Source: Treponema pectinovorum (GTDB lineage: Bacteria; Spirochaetota; Spirochaetia; Treponematales; Treponemataceae). Taken from it: a stretch of 64,000 bases of DNA. The position numbers were made by a program, and so were the translations under genes. The notes beneath the pieces were generated by a model. That model was not told where the DNA came from. It searched no databases and saw only the letters and a list, made by a program, of their open reading frames with translations. Of the stretch, positions 43,697 through 50,502 are shown one piece after another. The number at the start of each line of letters is the position of its first letter. The first letter of the stretch is position 1. The stretch lies in the NCBI RefSeq assembly GCF_900497595.1, contig NZ_UFQO01000003.1:311532-375531 (forward strand), in the 5' to 3' direction.

Positions 43697-44293
43697 ATGA
43701 GTATTTTTATTAACGAAGAAGAAAAAAAAGAGAAAAAAAATTCTCCCGACAACTTGATGGACAAGATTTTAAAGACTCGCCAGATTATTGTAAGCGGCGA
43801 AGTGAACGAAGAACTTGTCGAAAAAATTGTAAAACAACTTTTTGTATTGGAAGCGGAATCTGATAAACCTATATATCTTTACATCGATTCGCCAGGTGGC
43901 TCGATTGACGATGGTTTTGGGCTTTACGATGTTATCCGTTTTATAAATGCGCCTGTCTACACGATTGGGATGGGGTTGATTGCAAGTATGGGTGTAACCT
44001 TGTTTTTGTCTGTTCCAAAAGAAAGAAGATTCAGCTTGCCAAACAGCCACTTTTTAATTCATCAGCCGCTTATGGGATCCAGCCGTGGTGTTGCAACCGA
44101 TATTGAAATTACCGCTCAGGAAATAACAAAATCAAGAGAAGTTTTAACAAAATTGATTGCTGATGCAACTGGAAAAGATTTTGAAACTATAAAAAGAGAT
44201 ACTGAACGCGACTATTGGTTAACTGCTGGAGAAGCGCTGGAATATGGGCTTGTCGGAAAAATCATAAAAACTCGCACAGAACTTCCATTGTAG
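43697..44293 (+). CDS. clpP: ATP-dependent Clp protease proteolytic subunit
   Basis: ClpP is the serine peptidase ring of Clp proteases. The 198-residue product has the catalytic Ser97 (GLIASMGV), His122 (HFLIHQPLMG) and an Asp in IKRDTERDYWL (D168), plus YIDSPGGSIDDGF that forms the oxyanion region. clpX or clpA is not adjacent, so the partner ATPase lies elsewhere. A second ClpP isoform may exist in the genome, as in other spirochaetes. Confidence 0.96.
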   Translation: MSIFINEEEKKEKKNSPDNLMDKILKTRQIIVSGEVNEELVEKIVKQLFVLEAESDKPIYLYIDSPGGSIDDGFGLYDVIRFINAPVYTIGMGLIASMGVTLFLSVPKERRFSLPNSHFLIHQPLMGSSRGVATDIEITAQEITKSREVLTKLIADATGKDFETIKRDTERDYWLTAGEALEYGLVGKIIKTRTELPL

Positions 44294-44459
44294 TTTTATG
44301 AGTTTGAAAAATCCGGAATTGCTGAAAAAGCGATTTTATTGAATATCAAAACTTTGCTTTTGAACAAGAATTTTTGGACAATTTTGTAGAACTTAATTTG
44401 TCTGTTTTTTGCAAACAAATTGAATCAAAGTGAAAACTGTGATAGATTGGGGCTATCGG

Positions 44460-45368
44460 ATGATTTTTGATTTAACGGATTCGCTTTGCTCTCAAATTCT
44501 TTTTGCGATGGAAAATCAGCAAAAGGATTTTGCTTTGGACGCAAGAACAAAAAAAGTTATTGAGTGCGACCATAGCGAAGTTGATCAGGAAAACATTTAT
44601 CTGTTGCCAGTTTGGACAAGTTCCGACGGTTATAATTTGCTTGAATCTTTTGTTGCCTCGTATAAAGGTGTTGAGCCTTACGAGCAGTTTGCTGGGATTC
44701 TTGCAGAAGGACGGGGGGTATTTAAGAATTTTAAAAATACTTTAAAGATGTACCCAGAAATAGAGCGAAGATTTCACTCTTTTAAAAATAAGAAAATGAA
44801 ATTTTTGATTTACGAATGGTATAATGCACTTCGCGAATCTTGGGGTCTTGAATCTTTAGAACAGGATTTTTACGAATACGACGACCTGATTTTAGAAGAT
44901 TTTACCTTTCGTGCGTTTGACTGCAATTTGGACAGCGTTGACGCGGCGAACCTTGCAAGTGCTTTTTTTGAAGAATTAAAAGAAAAATTTTTTGGCAAAT
45001 TGGGATTTGCCCTTTCTAAGCAGAGCGAGGCTCTGTTTAATTTTATAAATCAGGGACTAAAAAACGAAAGTGTTAAAGGCTTTGTCTGCCACACTTTATC
45101 AGATGAGTTTGCTGGTTGTCTTTTATATTCTTCCGATTTGTCCTCAACACAAGAGAGTGTTTTTTTGACAGGTCTTTTTGTGAAACAGAATTACCGTGGG
45201 CTTGGAATAGCGAGAGAACTTTTAAAAAGATGTATTTCCAGCTTGAGCGAAAACGGAATTCAATTTTTTATTATAGATAATTCGTTTGTACCAAAAGTGT
45301 TAAAACCTATGCTCGAAAAAATGGGGTTTAGGGAAGAAGATTTTGCTTTTGTTTACGAATTAAAATAA
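44460..45368 (+). CDS. UPF0158 domain fused to GNAT acetyltransferase
   Basis: The protein has about 302 residues from ATG 44460, with GGGG 8 nt upstream; a GTG at 44430 would add 10. Residues 1-140 match the UPF0158 pattern: a helical start with AMENQQKDFALD, then YLLPVWTSSDGYNLLESFV, then GRGVFKNFKNTL and WYNALRESWGLE. Residues about 155-300 are a GNAT acetyltransferase with the acetyl-CoA loop FVKQNYRGLGIARELLKR and a typical ending FVPKVLKPMLEKMGF. The substrate is unknown. I do not recall this pairing as common. It is followed 26 bp later by the DbpA-type gene. Confidence 0.8.
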   Translation: MIFDLTDSLCSQILFAMENQQKDFALDARTKKVIECDHSEVDQENIYLLPVWTSSDGYNLLESFVASYKGVEPYEQFAGILAEGRGVFKNFKNTLKMYPEIERRFHSFKNKKMKFLIYEWYNALRESWGLESLEQDFYEYDDLILEDFTFRAFDCNLDSVDAANLASAFFEELKEKFFGKLGFALSKQSEALFNFINQGLKNESVKGFVCHTLSDEFAGCLLYSSDLSSTQESVFLTGLFVKQNYRGLGIARELLKRCISSLSENGIQFFIIDNSFVPKVLKPMLEKMGFREEDFAFVYELK

Positions 45369-45394
45369 GCCTTTTTGACTTAAGGAGTATTACG

Positions 45395-46222
45395 ATGGCT
45401 TTTAACAGACGAGAAACTGAACTAAACATGGAACAAGTGGCTGCTTTTTTAAAAGATGCAGTTGCAAAGGTAGAAGCAAATCCAGAAAGATTTGAAGAAC
45501 TTAAAAAAGTTTTTAAGAAGAATGTTCCTTTGACAAGGCGCTCTTATGTTGCAGCATATCTTTTGAAATGTGCAAGCGGAGCGATTTTTCATTTTAATCC
45601 AAATAAAAAACGAGAAGATTTCCGTGCAAGACGCGAAGAATCCCGCCATAGCCGTTTTGAAGAACGCAAAGAGAGAACAGAAAATTCTGAAAATACAGAA
45701 ACAAAAGAGCGTTTTCAGCATGTTGAAATAGATCCTGCAAATGCAGCAACAGTTTTTGTTAGCATCGGACGCAACCGCAGAGTTTATCCTAGAGATTTGC
45801 TCGGCCTTTTTATAAACGAAGCAGGAATAGAACGCGAAAGAATTGGCAACATAAAGGTACTTGCTAATTATTCATTTATAGAACTTTTTAAAGAAGATGC
45901 CGACAAAGTTATCGCTTCTTTAAACGATTTTGAATGGCGAGGTCGCAAACTTTCTGTAAGTTATTCTGCAAAAAAAGACGATGACGAGAATTTCGAACAA
46001 GCAGAATCTACAAAAAATGATTTTGTCAACAACGAGCGAATTCCAGATGTTGAAAATACTTCTGCACCAATCGTAGATAGTTTTACCGTTAATAATTCTG
46101 ACACAGTCGCTCAGCAGGCAGCCTTTGCAAAAGAAATGGAAAAAACACCTGTAGAAATGTCCGATGAAGAAATAATGGCTCTTCGTAAGCCTCGTTCAAG
46201 CTCTTCTTCTGATATACAATAA
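45395..46222 (+). CDS. Standalone DbpA-type RNA-binding protein
   Basis: The 275-residue protein carries a DbpA RNA-binding domain at about residues 115-190 (VSIGRNRRVYPRDLLGLFINEAGI; IKVLANYSFIELFKEDADKVIASLNDFEWRGRKLSVSYS). In DEAD-box helicases DbpA/CsdA this domain recognises rRNA hairpins, but no helicase core is present here. The N-terminal 70 residues are helical, then comes a charged Arg/Glu segment (REESRHSRFEERKERTE). The C-terminal tail is acidic and disordered. AGGAG precedes the ATG. A strong terminator follows. Confidence 0.82.
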   Translation: MAFNRRETELNMEQVAAFLKDAVAKVEANPERFEELKKVFKKNVPLTRRSYVAAYLLKCASGAIFHFNPNKKREDFRARREESRHSRFEERKERTENSENTETKERFQHVEIDPANAATVFVSIGRNRRVYPRDLLGLFINEAGIERERIGNIKVLANYSFIELFKEDADKVIASLNDFEWRGRKLSVSYSAKKDDDENFEQAESTKNDFVNNERIPDVENTSAPIVDSFTVNNSDTVAQQAAFAKEMEKTPVEMSDEEIMALRKPRSSSSSDIQ

Positions 46223-46250
46223 GAAACTATTGCACTTGATATGTGCTTTT

Positions 46251-46280
46251 GACCGGCTCTTTTGCGCCGGTCTTTTTTTT
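46251..46280 (+). terminator. Terminator after the DbpA-type gene
   Basis: Stem GACCGGC (46251-46257) / GCCGGTC (46266-46272) is followed by a run of U. It ends the 44460-46222 transcript. Confidence 0.85.
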
Positions 46281-46294
46281 GTTGAGGAATGTCA

Positions 46295-46999
46295 ATGTCT
46301 ATCGTAAAAGTAATTCAAACTGGACCGCTTCTTGTTAATTCGCTTGTTGTTTCGCTTTGTGAGAATAAGGTTTTTGTTGTTGATCCTGCCTGTTGTTCGT
46401 TTAGTTCAGACGAAAAAAAGATTTCATCGTACTTGGAACAAAATAAATTGGACTTGGTCGCAATAGTTTTGACTCATGGGCATTTTGACCATGTTGCAGG
46501 ACTTCCGTCCCTAAAAAGAATGTATCCTGATGTTCCAATCTTAATTCATAAAGCAGACAGTTTTATGATAGGCGACTCTTGTGCAAATATTCAATCAAAA
46601 CAACTTTCGTATATTGGTTTTTCAGATTTTATTCCCTATGTTAGCTCTTTGCCCAATTTTGATTTTGAACTCGAAGATGAAAAAAATCTCTTTGAATGTT
46701 TAGGTGAATTTTCAAAATCTCTAGAAGATAAAGAATTAAAAAATACACTTTTCTCATGGAAAATTTTGCATACTCCAGGGCACACGATGGGAAGCGTTTG
46801 CCTTTATAATGCAAAAGAAAAAATTTTAATTTCTGGAGATACAGTTTTTTATCAAAGTTGGGGAAGAACAGATTTGGGCGGAAGCGAAGAGTTGATTTTA
46901 AAAAGCCTTGCACGGTTAAAAAAACTTGTAGAACCAGAAACAACCGTCTATCCAGGACACGATTATTTTGGATTTAAGATGAAAGAAAATTATCTTTAA
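46295..46999 (+). CDS. Metallo-beta-lactamase-fold hydrolase (glyoxalase II-like)
   Basis: The 234-residue product has the metal-binding set THGHFDHVAG, HTPGHTMGS, SGDTVF and the final PGHDYFG, typical of MBL-fold thioester hydrolases such as GloB homologues. The start is ATG 46295, because GAGGA lies about 7 nt upstream; ATG 46289 is too close to it. The middle part has an insert of about 30 residues (SKQLSYIGFSDFIPYVSSLPN). The exact substrate is open. It is cytoplasmic, with no signal peptide. Confidence 0.88.
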   Translation: MSIVKVIQTGPLLVNSLVVSLCENKVFVVDPACCSFSSDEKKISSYLEQNKLDLVAIVLTHGHFDHVAGLPSLKRMYPDVPILIHKADSFMIGDSCANIQSKQLSYIGFSDFIPYVSSLPNFDFELEDEKNLFECLGEFSKSLEDKELKNTLFSWKILHTPGHTMGSVCLYNAKEKILISGDTVFYQSWGRTDLGGSEELILKSLARLKKLVEPETTVYPGHDYFGFKMKENYL

Positions 47000-47113
47000 A
47001 AGGAAAACAGTTTTGTAATTGAAAAATTAGAAATTATAAAATTGCAAATCATTGGTGATCTTTTGCATAATTTTGTGAATTTTAGAGCAAATTTTATTTC
47101 TTCGTGTAAATTT

Positions 47114-47911
47114 TTATTCAAATATAAAGTGATTTACAGATTTTAGACCTGTCTCGTAGTCGTTGTACCTATGAATAGTTTTTTGTTTGCCGACAATTTT
47201 TTGCACGAATTGAAGTAAAGTTTTTTCTTGCGGTAGACTTCCATTTAATTCTATCATTGCATCTACTGCGTTTATCAATAAGGTTGCAGAATCAAAATTA
47301 GGAATTTCTGCCGTATTTTCTAAATCCAAATCCTCTGTTTTGGGAATGTAGTCAAGGACGAAGTCCGCTGTAGATTCTGAGCCTAAAGTATCATCCTGTT
47401 GAAAAAATGCAAATACAGGATATAATCGCTTTTTCCCATCGATTTGATTCTTGTCTTCGAGTCTTGCAAGTGCGTTGCACAATCCTTCTGGCGCTCCAAA
47501 GGTTATTATTCCCGCTAAATTTTCGTCTTCGAGAGAATTATATAATGAACTTATCCTTTCTTTTCCTGCAACGATAAAATCTCTCGGATAAATTAAAACT
47601 TTTATGAGGCCTTCGCTTTTTGTTTTTAAGCCGTAATTTAGATTTAAAAGTTGCAAAAAATTTTCGATTGTGGATTCATCGTTGTAACTATGTCCCAAAA
47701 TAATAGCAATTGTCTTTTCGCTTAGGAAAGATTTTGTCTGTTCATCGAGTTTTTTTAATTTTACGCCAGTTTTTAAAGTTTGTGATAGGTATTCTTCGTT
47801 TTTTTGAATGGGAGAGGAGATGTTTTTGTTTTTTGTGCAAGAATTAAAAAAAGATAAGACTAATATAATCAAAGTAAGTGTGCTTAATTTACGAAATAAG
47901 TTTTTTTTCAT
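47114..47911 (-). CDS. Lipoprotein of unknown function
   Basis: The 265-residue protein starts with a lipoprotein signal (TLIILVLSFFNSCTKN, Cys about residue 25). The mature part alternates strands and helices (TIAIILGHSYNDESTIENFLQLLN; LIKVLIYPRDFI; LAGIITFGAPEGLCNALARL; ATLLINAVDAMIELNG), which suggests a Rossmann-like or periplasmic-binding-protein fold. The family is not recognised. No Shine-Dalgarno sequence is clear. A weak -10 (TAGTAT, 47918-47923) lies 6 nt before the ATG, so this may be another leaderless gene. Confidence 0.72.
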   Translation of the reverse strand: MKKNLFRKLSTLTLIILVLSFFNSCTKNKNISSPIQKNEEYLSQTLKTGVKLKKLDEQTKSFLSEKTIAIILGHSYNDESTIENFLQLLNLNYGLKTKSEGLIKVLIYPRDFIVAGKERISSLYNSLEDENLAGIITFGAPEGLCNALARLEDKNQIDGKKRLYPVFAFFQQDDTLGSESTADFVLDYIPKTEDLDLENTAEIPNFDSATLLINAVDAMIELNGSLPQEKTLLQFVQKIVGKQKTIHRYNDYETGLKSVNHFIFE

Positions 47912-47971
47912 ATTTTTATACTATCAAATTTAATCTTTTGTGAGTAGTTAAGTTTTTTGTGAATGTAGACA

Positions 47972-48014
47972 AAAAAATACCCCAAAATCAAACTTTATCG
48001 CTCAATTTTAGGGT
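47972..48014 (-). terminator. Terminator of the FecR-barrel operon
   Basis: Arms ACCCCAAAAT (47979-47988) and ATTTTAGGGT (48005-48014) pair with one mismatch. On the minus strand they are followed by UUUUUUU, beyond the FecR gene stop. Confidence 0.75.
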
Positions 48015-48051
48015 GTGTATTCAGCTTATTATTAGGTTTTTATTATAAAAA

Positions 48052-48831
48052 TTAAAAAGAGACAGATATTACAACATTGGCCTTTTTAGCAGTTTTTGTT
48101 TCTTCTGTGGATGCTAGACCTGCCTGTGTTGTGGGAGTCTTTGTTCCACCTACATCTGTTGCCTCTTTTGCTGCATTTTCCATAGGTGTTACCACTGCCG
48201 TTTCTGTAAAGGATGAAGTCATATTCTTTTTTACAAGTATTGCACCTGCTGCCGCTTGACCATCAGAAACTGCACTTGCAGAATTTTCTTCTTCTGTAGT
48301 CGAGTGTGCGCTTTCGTCATCTGATGCAACTGATGCAGTCTGATTTCCAGAAGATTTCCATGCTGCAACTGAACCTTCGTAACCTACAATTTCTGTGCTC
48401 CTAAATGTGTTTGTAACTCCCATTACAGTTCCGCGTACAGAAGCGGTTGCAACTGGGGAGCGTACTGTAAAGCCAACTCTGCGGTCGGCAGTCTTTTTTA
48501 CATCTGATTTTAAAGAGCCAGTGTCTAAAAATAGCCTCGTGTCGTCTTTGTCAGTCTTTTCTGCGAGTTGTTCTATCGTCACTCTGCTCAAAGGGGCAAC
48601 TGTTACTGTAGAATTTTTTATCTTCAAGATAACTTCAGATTTAAAACCTGTTTGAATCACATCGCCTTTTTTTAAAGAATTTCCCACTGAAAGTTTAGCC
48701 CAAGAATTTCCTTTTTGAACTTCTGCCTTTCCTTTAGAAGAAACGACTGTTGCTTCCATAGAAGTTGCAGTGAATATCGCTATTGTTGTAACAAAAAGAA
48801 TCGCAGTTAATTTTTTTATTGCTCTTTTCAT
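48052..48831 (-). CDS. FecR-domain periplasmic protein
   Basis: The 259-residue protein has a signal peptide (LTAILFVTTIAIFTATSMEA) and one FecR domain at about residues 28-150 (GKAEVQKGNSWAKLSVGNSLKKGDVIQTG; SEVILKIKNSTVTVAPLSRVTI; FTVRSPVATASVRGTVMGV). A Ser/Thr/Glu-rich tail, probably disordered, follows. Unlike true FecR it has no transmembrane anti-sigma part, so it is a periplasmic binding module. AGGAGG precedes the ATG. It is the third gene of the operon that starts at 50446, divergent from the CHASE2 cyclase. Confidence 0.85.
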   Translation of the reverse strand: MKRAIKKLTAILFVTTIAIFTATSMEATVVSSKGKAEVQKGNSWAKLSVGNSLKKGDVIQTGFKSEVILKIKNSTVTVAPLSRVTIEQLAEKTDKDDTRLFLDTGSLKSDVKKTADRRVGFTVRSPVATASVRGTVMGVTNTFRSTEIVGYEGSVAAWKSSGNQTASVASDDESAHSTTEEENSASAVSDGQAAAGAILVKKNMTSSFTETAVVTPMENAAKEATDVGGTKTPTTQAGLASTEETKTAKKANVVISVSF

Positions 48832-48848
48832 TTTTATTCCTCCTAAAA

Positions 48849-49994
48849 TTAGAATGTGAGAGAAACCTTGAGTGTCAGCGCAGTTTTGTTGATGTCCGAA
48901 TTATTTTTGTCAAAATATTGCGAAAAATCACAACCTAAAAGAACATCACTCAAAAGTTGATAGTAAAGGTTTGTTGCGTACTGGAATCCCTTGTATTTAA
49001 AGTTATTTTCGTCTGTTTTAAATACAGTGTCGAATCCTGCACTTAAAAAAACAGAAGAAATTGGTTTTATAGAAGCTGAAAGACCGCACATAAAAATGCT
49101 CGTATACTCATCTTCTTCCATAGATTTTACAGCAGTATTGCTCGTAAATCCATAAAATCCAGATTTTTTTGAATTTTCTTTGCTAGAATTTCCTGTTGTA
49201 TAAACAGTTTTTAGAGAGATTTGAGAGTTTTTAAAGTTTGGATAATAGAATATCTCTGCTTTTGAAAGGTTTGAAAATTTGGTGTCGTTGCCTTGCTGTT
49301 GCAAAAGTCCTAACACGCTGTTTACTTCGTAAAAAAAGCCTTCTGTTAAAGGTCCTTTTATTGCAGCTTGCAAATATCCGCGATTTAATTTTCCAGATGA
49401 AAGTTTAGAACTCCATAAAAATTCTGTAGAAATTGTCTGCTCTTTCCAAATATCTGGGAATGAAAACTGCAAACCCGCTACGGCATATTTTTCGCAGTTT
49501 AAATAAGTCTTGTCATCATCATTTTTTGTTTGTGAATCTCCAAGTATCGTTACAAAGCGAGAGTTTAAAAGACCCGTGTAAAATCCGTATGCTTTTGCTT
49601 TTAAAGTAGGTTTATTAAAGTTTACCAAAACGCCATCGCCATTCTGTGTGTAGATGATTTTAGAAAGATCGGAATAGAAAAATCTTCCTGCATTTATCGT
49701 AAAATCACCTTTTATCATTTCGTATTTTGCGATATCGATGTTTATTGAATTGAGCGTTTTTTTCTGTCCAAAGTCGTGTTCAAATTGATATTTGCCTTGA
49801 ATAAGAAAATAGTCTGTTGAGTTTAGCGAATATTTTCCCCAAAGATTTAGAGCATTTTTTTGATTTAATTTTAATCCATCTTTTGCATTTTGATTTGCAA
49901 ATTTTGATGTGTTTGAAAAACTTCCACCCCAGTCAAAAGCAAAAACTGCTGCGCTAAGGGCAATAAATAAAGATGTAACCAGTAATTTTTTCAT
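48849..49994 (-). CDS. Outer-membrane beta-barrel protein
   Basis: The 381-residue product has a signal peptide (MKKLLVTSLFIALSAAVFAFDW) and regular amphipathic strands (NALNLWGKYSLNSTDYFLIQGKYQFEHDF; FTINAGRFFYSDLS; AGLQFSFPDIWKEQTISTEFLW). It closes KTALTLKVSLTF with terminal Phe. It is probably a porin or assembly-type barrel; no substrate hint is seen. Its ATG overlaps the previous gene's stop by 4 bp, and the FecR gene follows 17 bp later, so the three are one operon. Confidence 0.82.
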   Translation of the reverse strand: MKKLLVTSLFIALSAAVFAFDWGGSFSNTSKFANQNAKDGLKLNQKNALNLWGKYSLNSTDYFLIQGKYQFEHDFGQKKTLNSINIDIAKYEMIKGDFTINAGRFFYSDLSKIIYTQNGDGVLVNFNKPTLKAKAYGFYTGLLNSRFVTILGDSQTKNDDDKTYLNCEKYAVAGLQFSFPDIWKEQTISTEFLWSSKLSSGKLNRGYLQAAIKGPLTEGFFYEVNSVLGLLQQQGNDTKFSNLSKAEIFYYPNFKNSQISLKTVYTTGNSSKENSKKSGFYGFTSNTAVKSMEEDEYTSIFMCGLSASIKPISSVFLSAGFDTVFKTDENNFKYKGFQYATNLYYQLLSDVLLGCDFSQYFDKNNSDINKTALTLKVSLTF

Positions 49995-50446
49995 TTTGTC
50001 GCTCCTTCATCGTCTTTTGGCAGGCATCCGTTAAAAAGTGCAATTAAATCTCTTCCTGTTAAAGTTTCTTCTGGGTCTGCAAGAGCTGGGATTATGGATT
50101 TTGCTTTTAATTCTATGAGTGCATATCGTGGATTTTTAAAAATCGTGTAAAAAAGTCCGCCTTTTAGATTTACAGTTTTTGCACAGATGAATGCTGCTTT
50201 TTCAAGTGTGAGCGTAGCAGAAGGTTCTGTTTTTTCTGAAAGAATATTTTTCTCTTTGAGCTTTTGTACAGCTTTTTCATAACTTTCGTCATCGCTTATA
50301 TCATTTGTGTAGATTGCAGAAAGATAAGCTGCTTGAGCAAAAGTTGCCTTATCCGTATTGATTATATCTGTGAGTTTTGAAGAACTCTGAGCGTTAGCGG
50401 CCAATGCAAAAAGAAAAGCCATGCAAAAAAACAAACTCTTTTTCAT
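49991..50446 (-). CDS. Small periplasmic protein, first gene of FecR-barrel operon
   Basis: The 151-residue protein has a signal peptide (MKKSLFFCMAFLFALAANAQ). The mature part is helical and reads like a degenerate S-layer-homology pattern (TFAQAAYLSAIYTNDIS; YEKAVQKLKEKNIL; TLEKAAFICAKTVNLKGG; RDLIALFNGCLP). No firm family assignment. It is followed by a 4-bp overlap with the barrel gene. The promoter 50474-50502 drives it with a leader of about 20 nt carrying GGAG. Confidence 0.75.
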   Translation of the reverse strand: MKKSLFFCMAFLFALAANAQSSSKLTDIINTDKATFAQAAYLSAIYTNDISDDESYEKAVQKLKEKNILSEKTEPSATLTLEKAAFICAKTVNLKGGLFYTIFKNPRYALIELKAKSIIPALADPEETLTGRDLIALFNGCLPKDDEGATK

Positions 50447-50470
50447 GTTATCTCCGTTAAATTTTATATC

Positions 50471-50502
50471 AAAATTATAACATGTGTTATAATTTTTGTC
50501 AT
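50471..50502. promoter_or_regulatory. Shared palindromic divergent promoter of the FecR operon and CHASE2 cyclase
   Basis: AAAATTATAAC (50471-50481), ATGT, GTTATAATTTT (50486-50496) is a perfect inverted repeat with 11-bp arms. Each arm contains a TATAAT. On the minus strand ATGACA (50497-50502), 17 bp, TATAAT (50474-50479) forms a good promoter for the 50446 operon. On the plus strand TATAAT (50488-50493) lies 9 nt before the cyclase ATG 50503 but has a poor -35, so it may need an activator. The overlap means the two directions should compete. Confidence 0.65.

Noticed and set aside
50482..50502. Upstream ATG for the CHASE2 cyclase
   Set aside because: It falls in the spacer of the promoter palindrome, and the -10 box would lie within the coding sequence.
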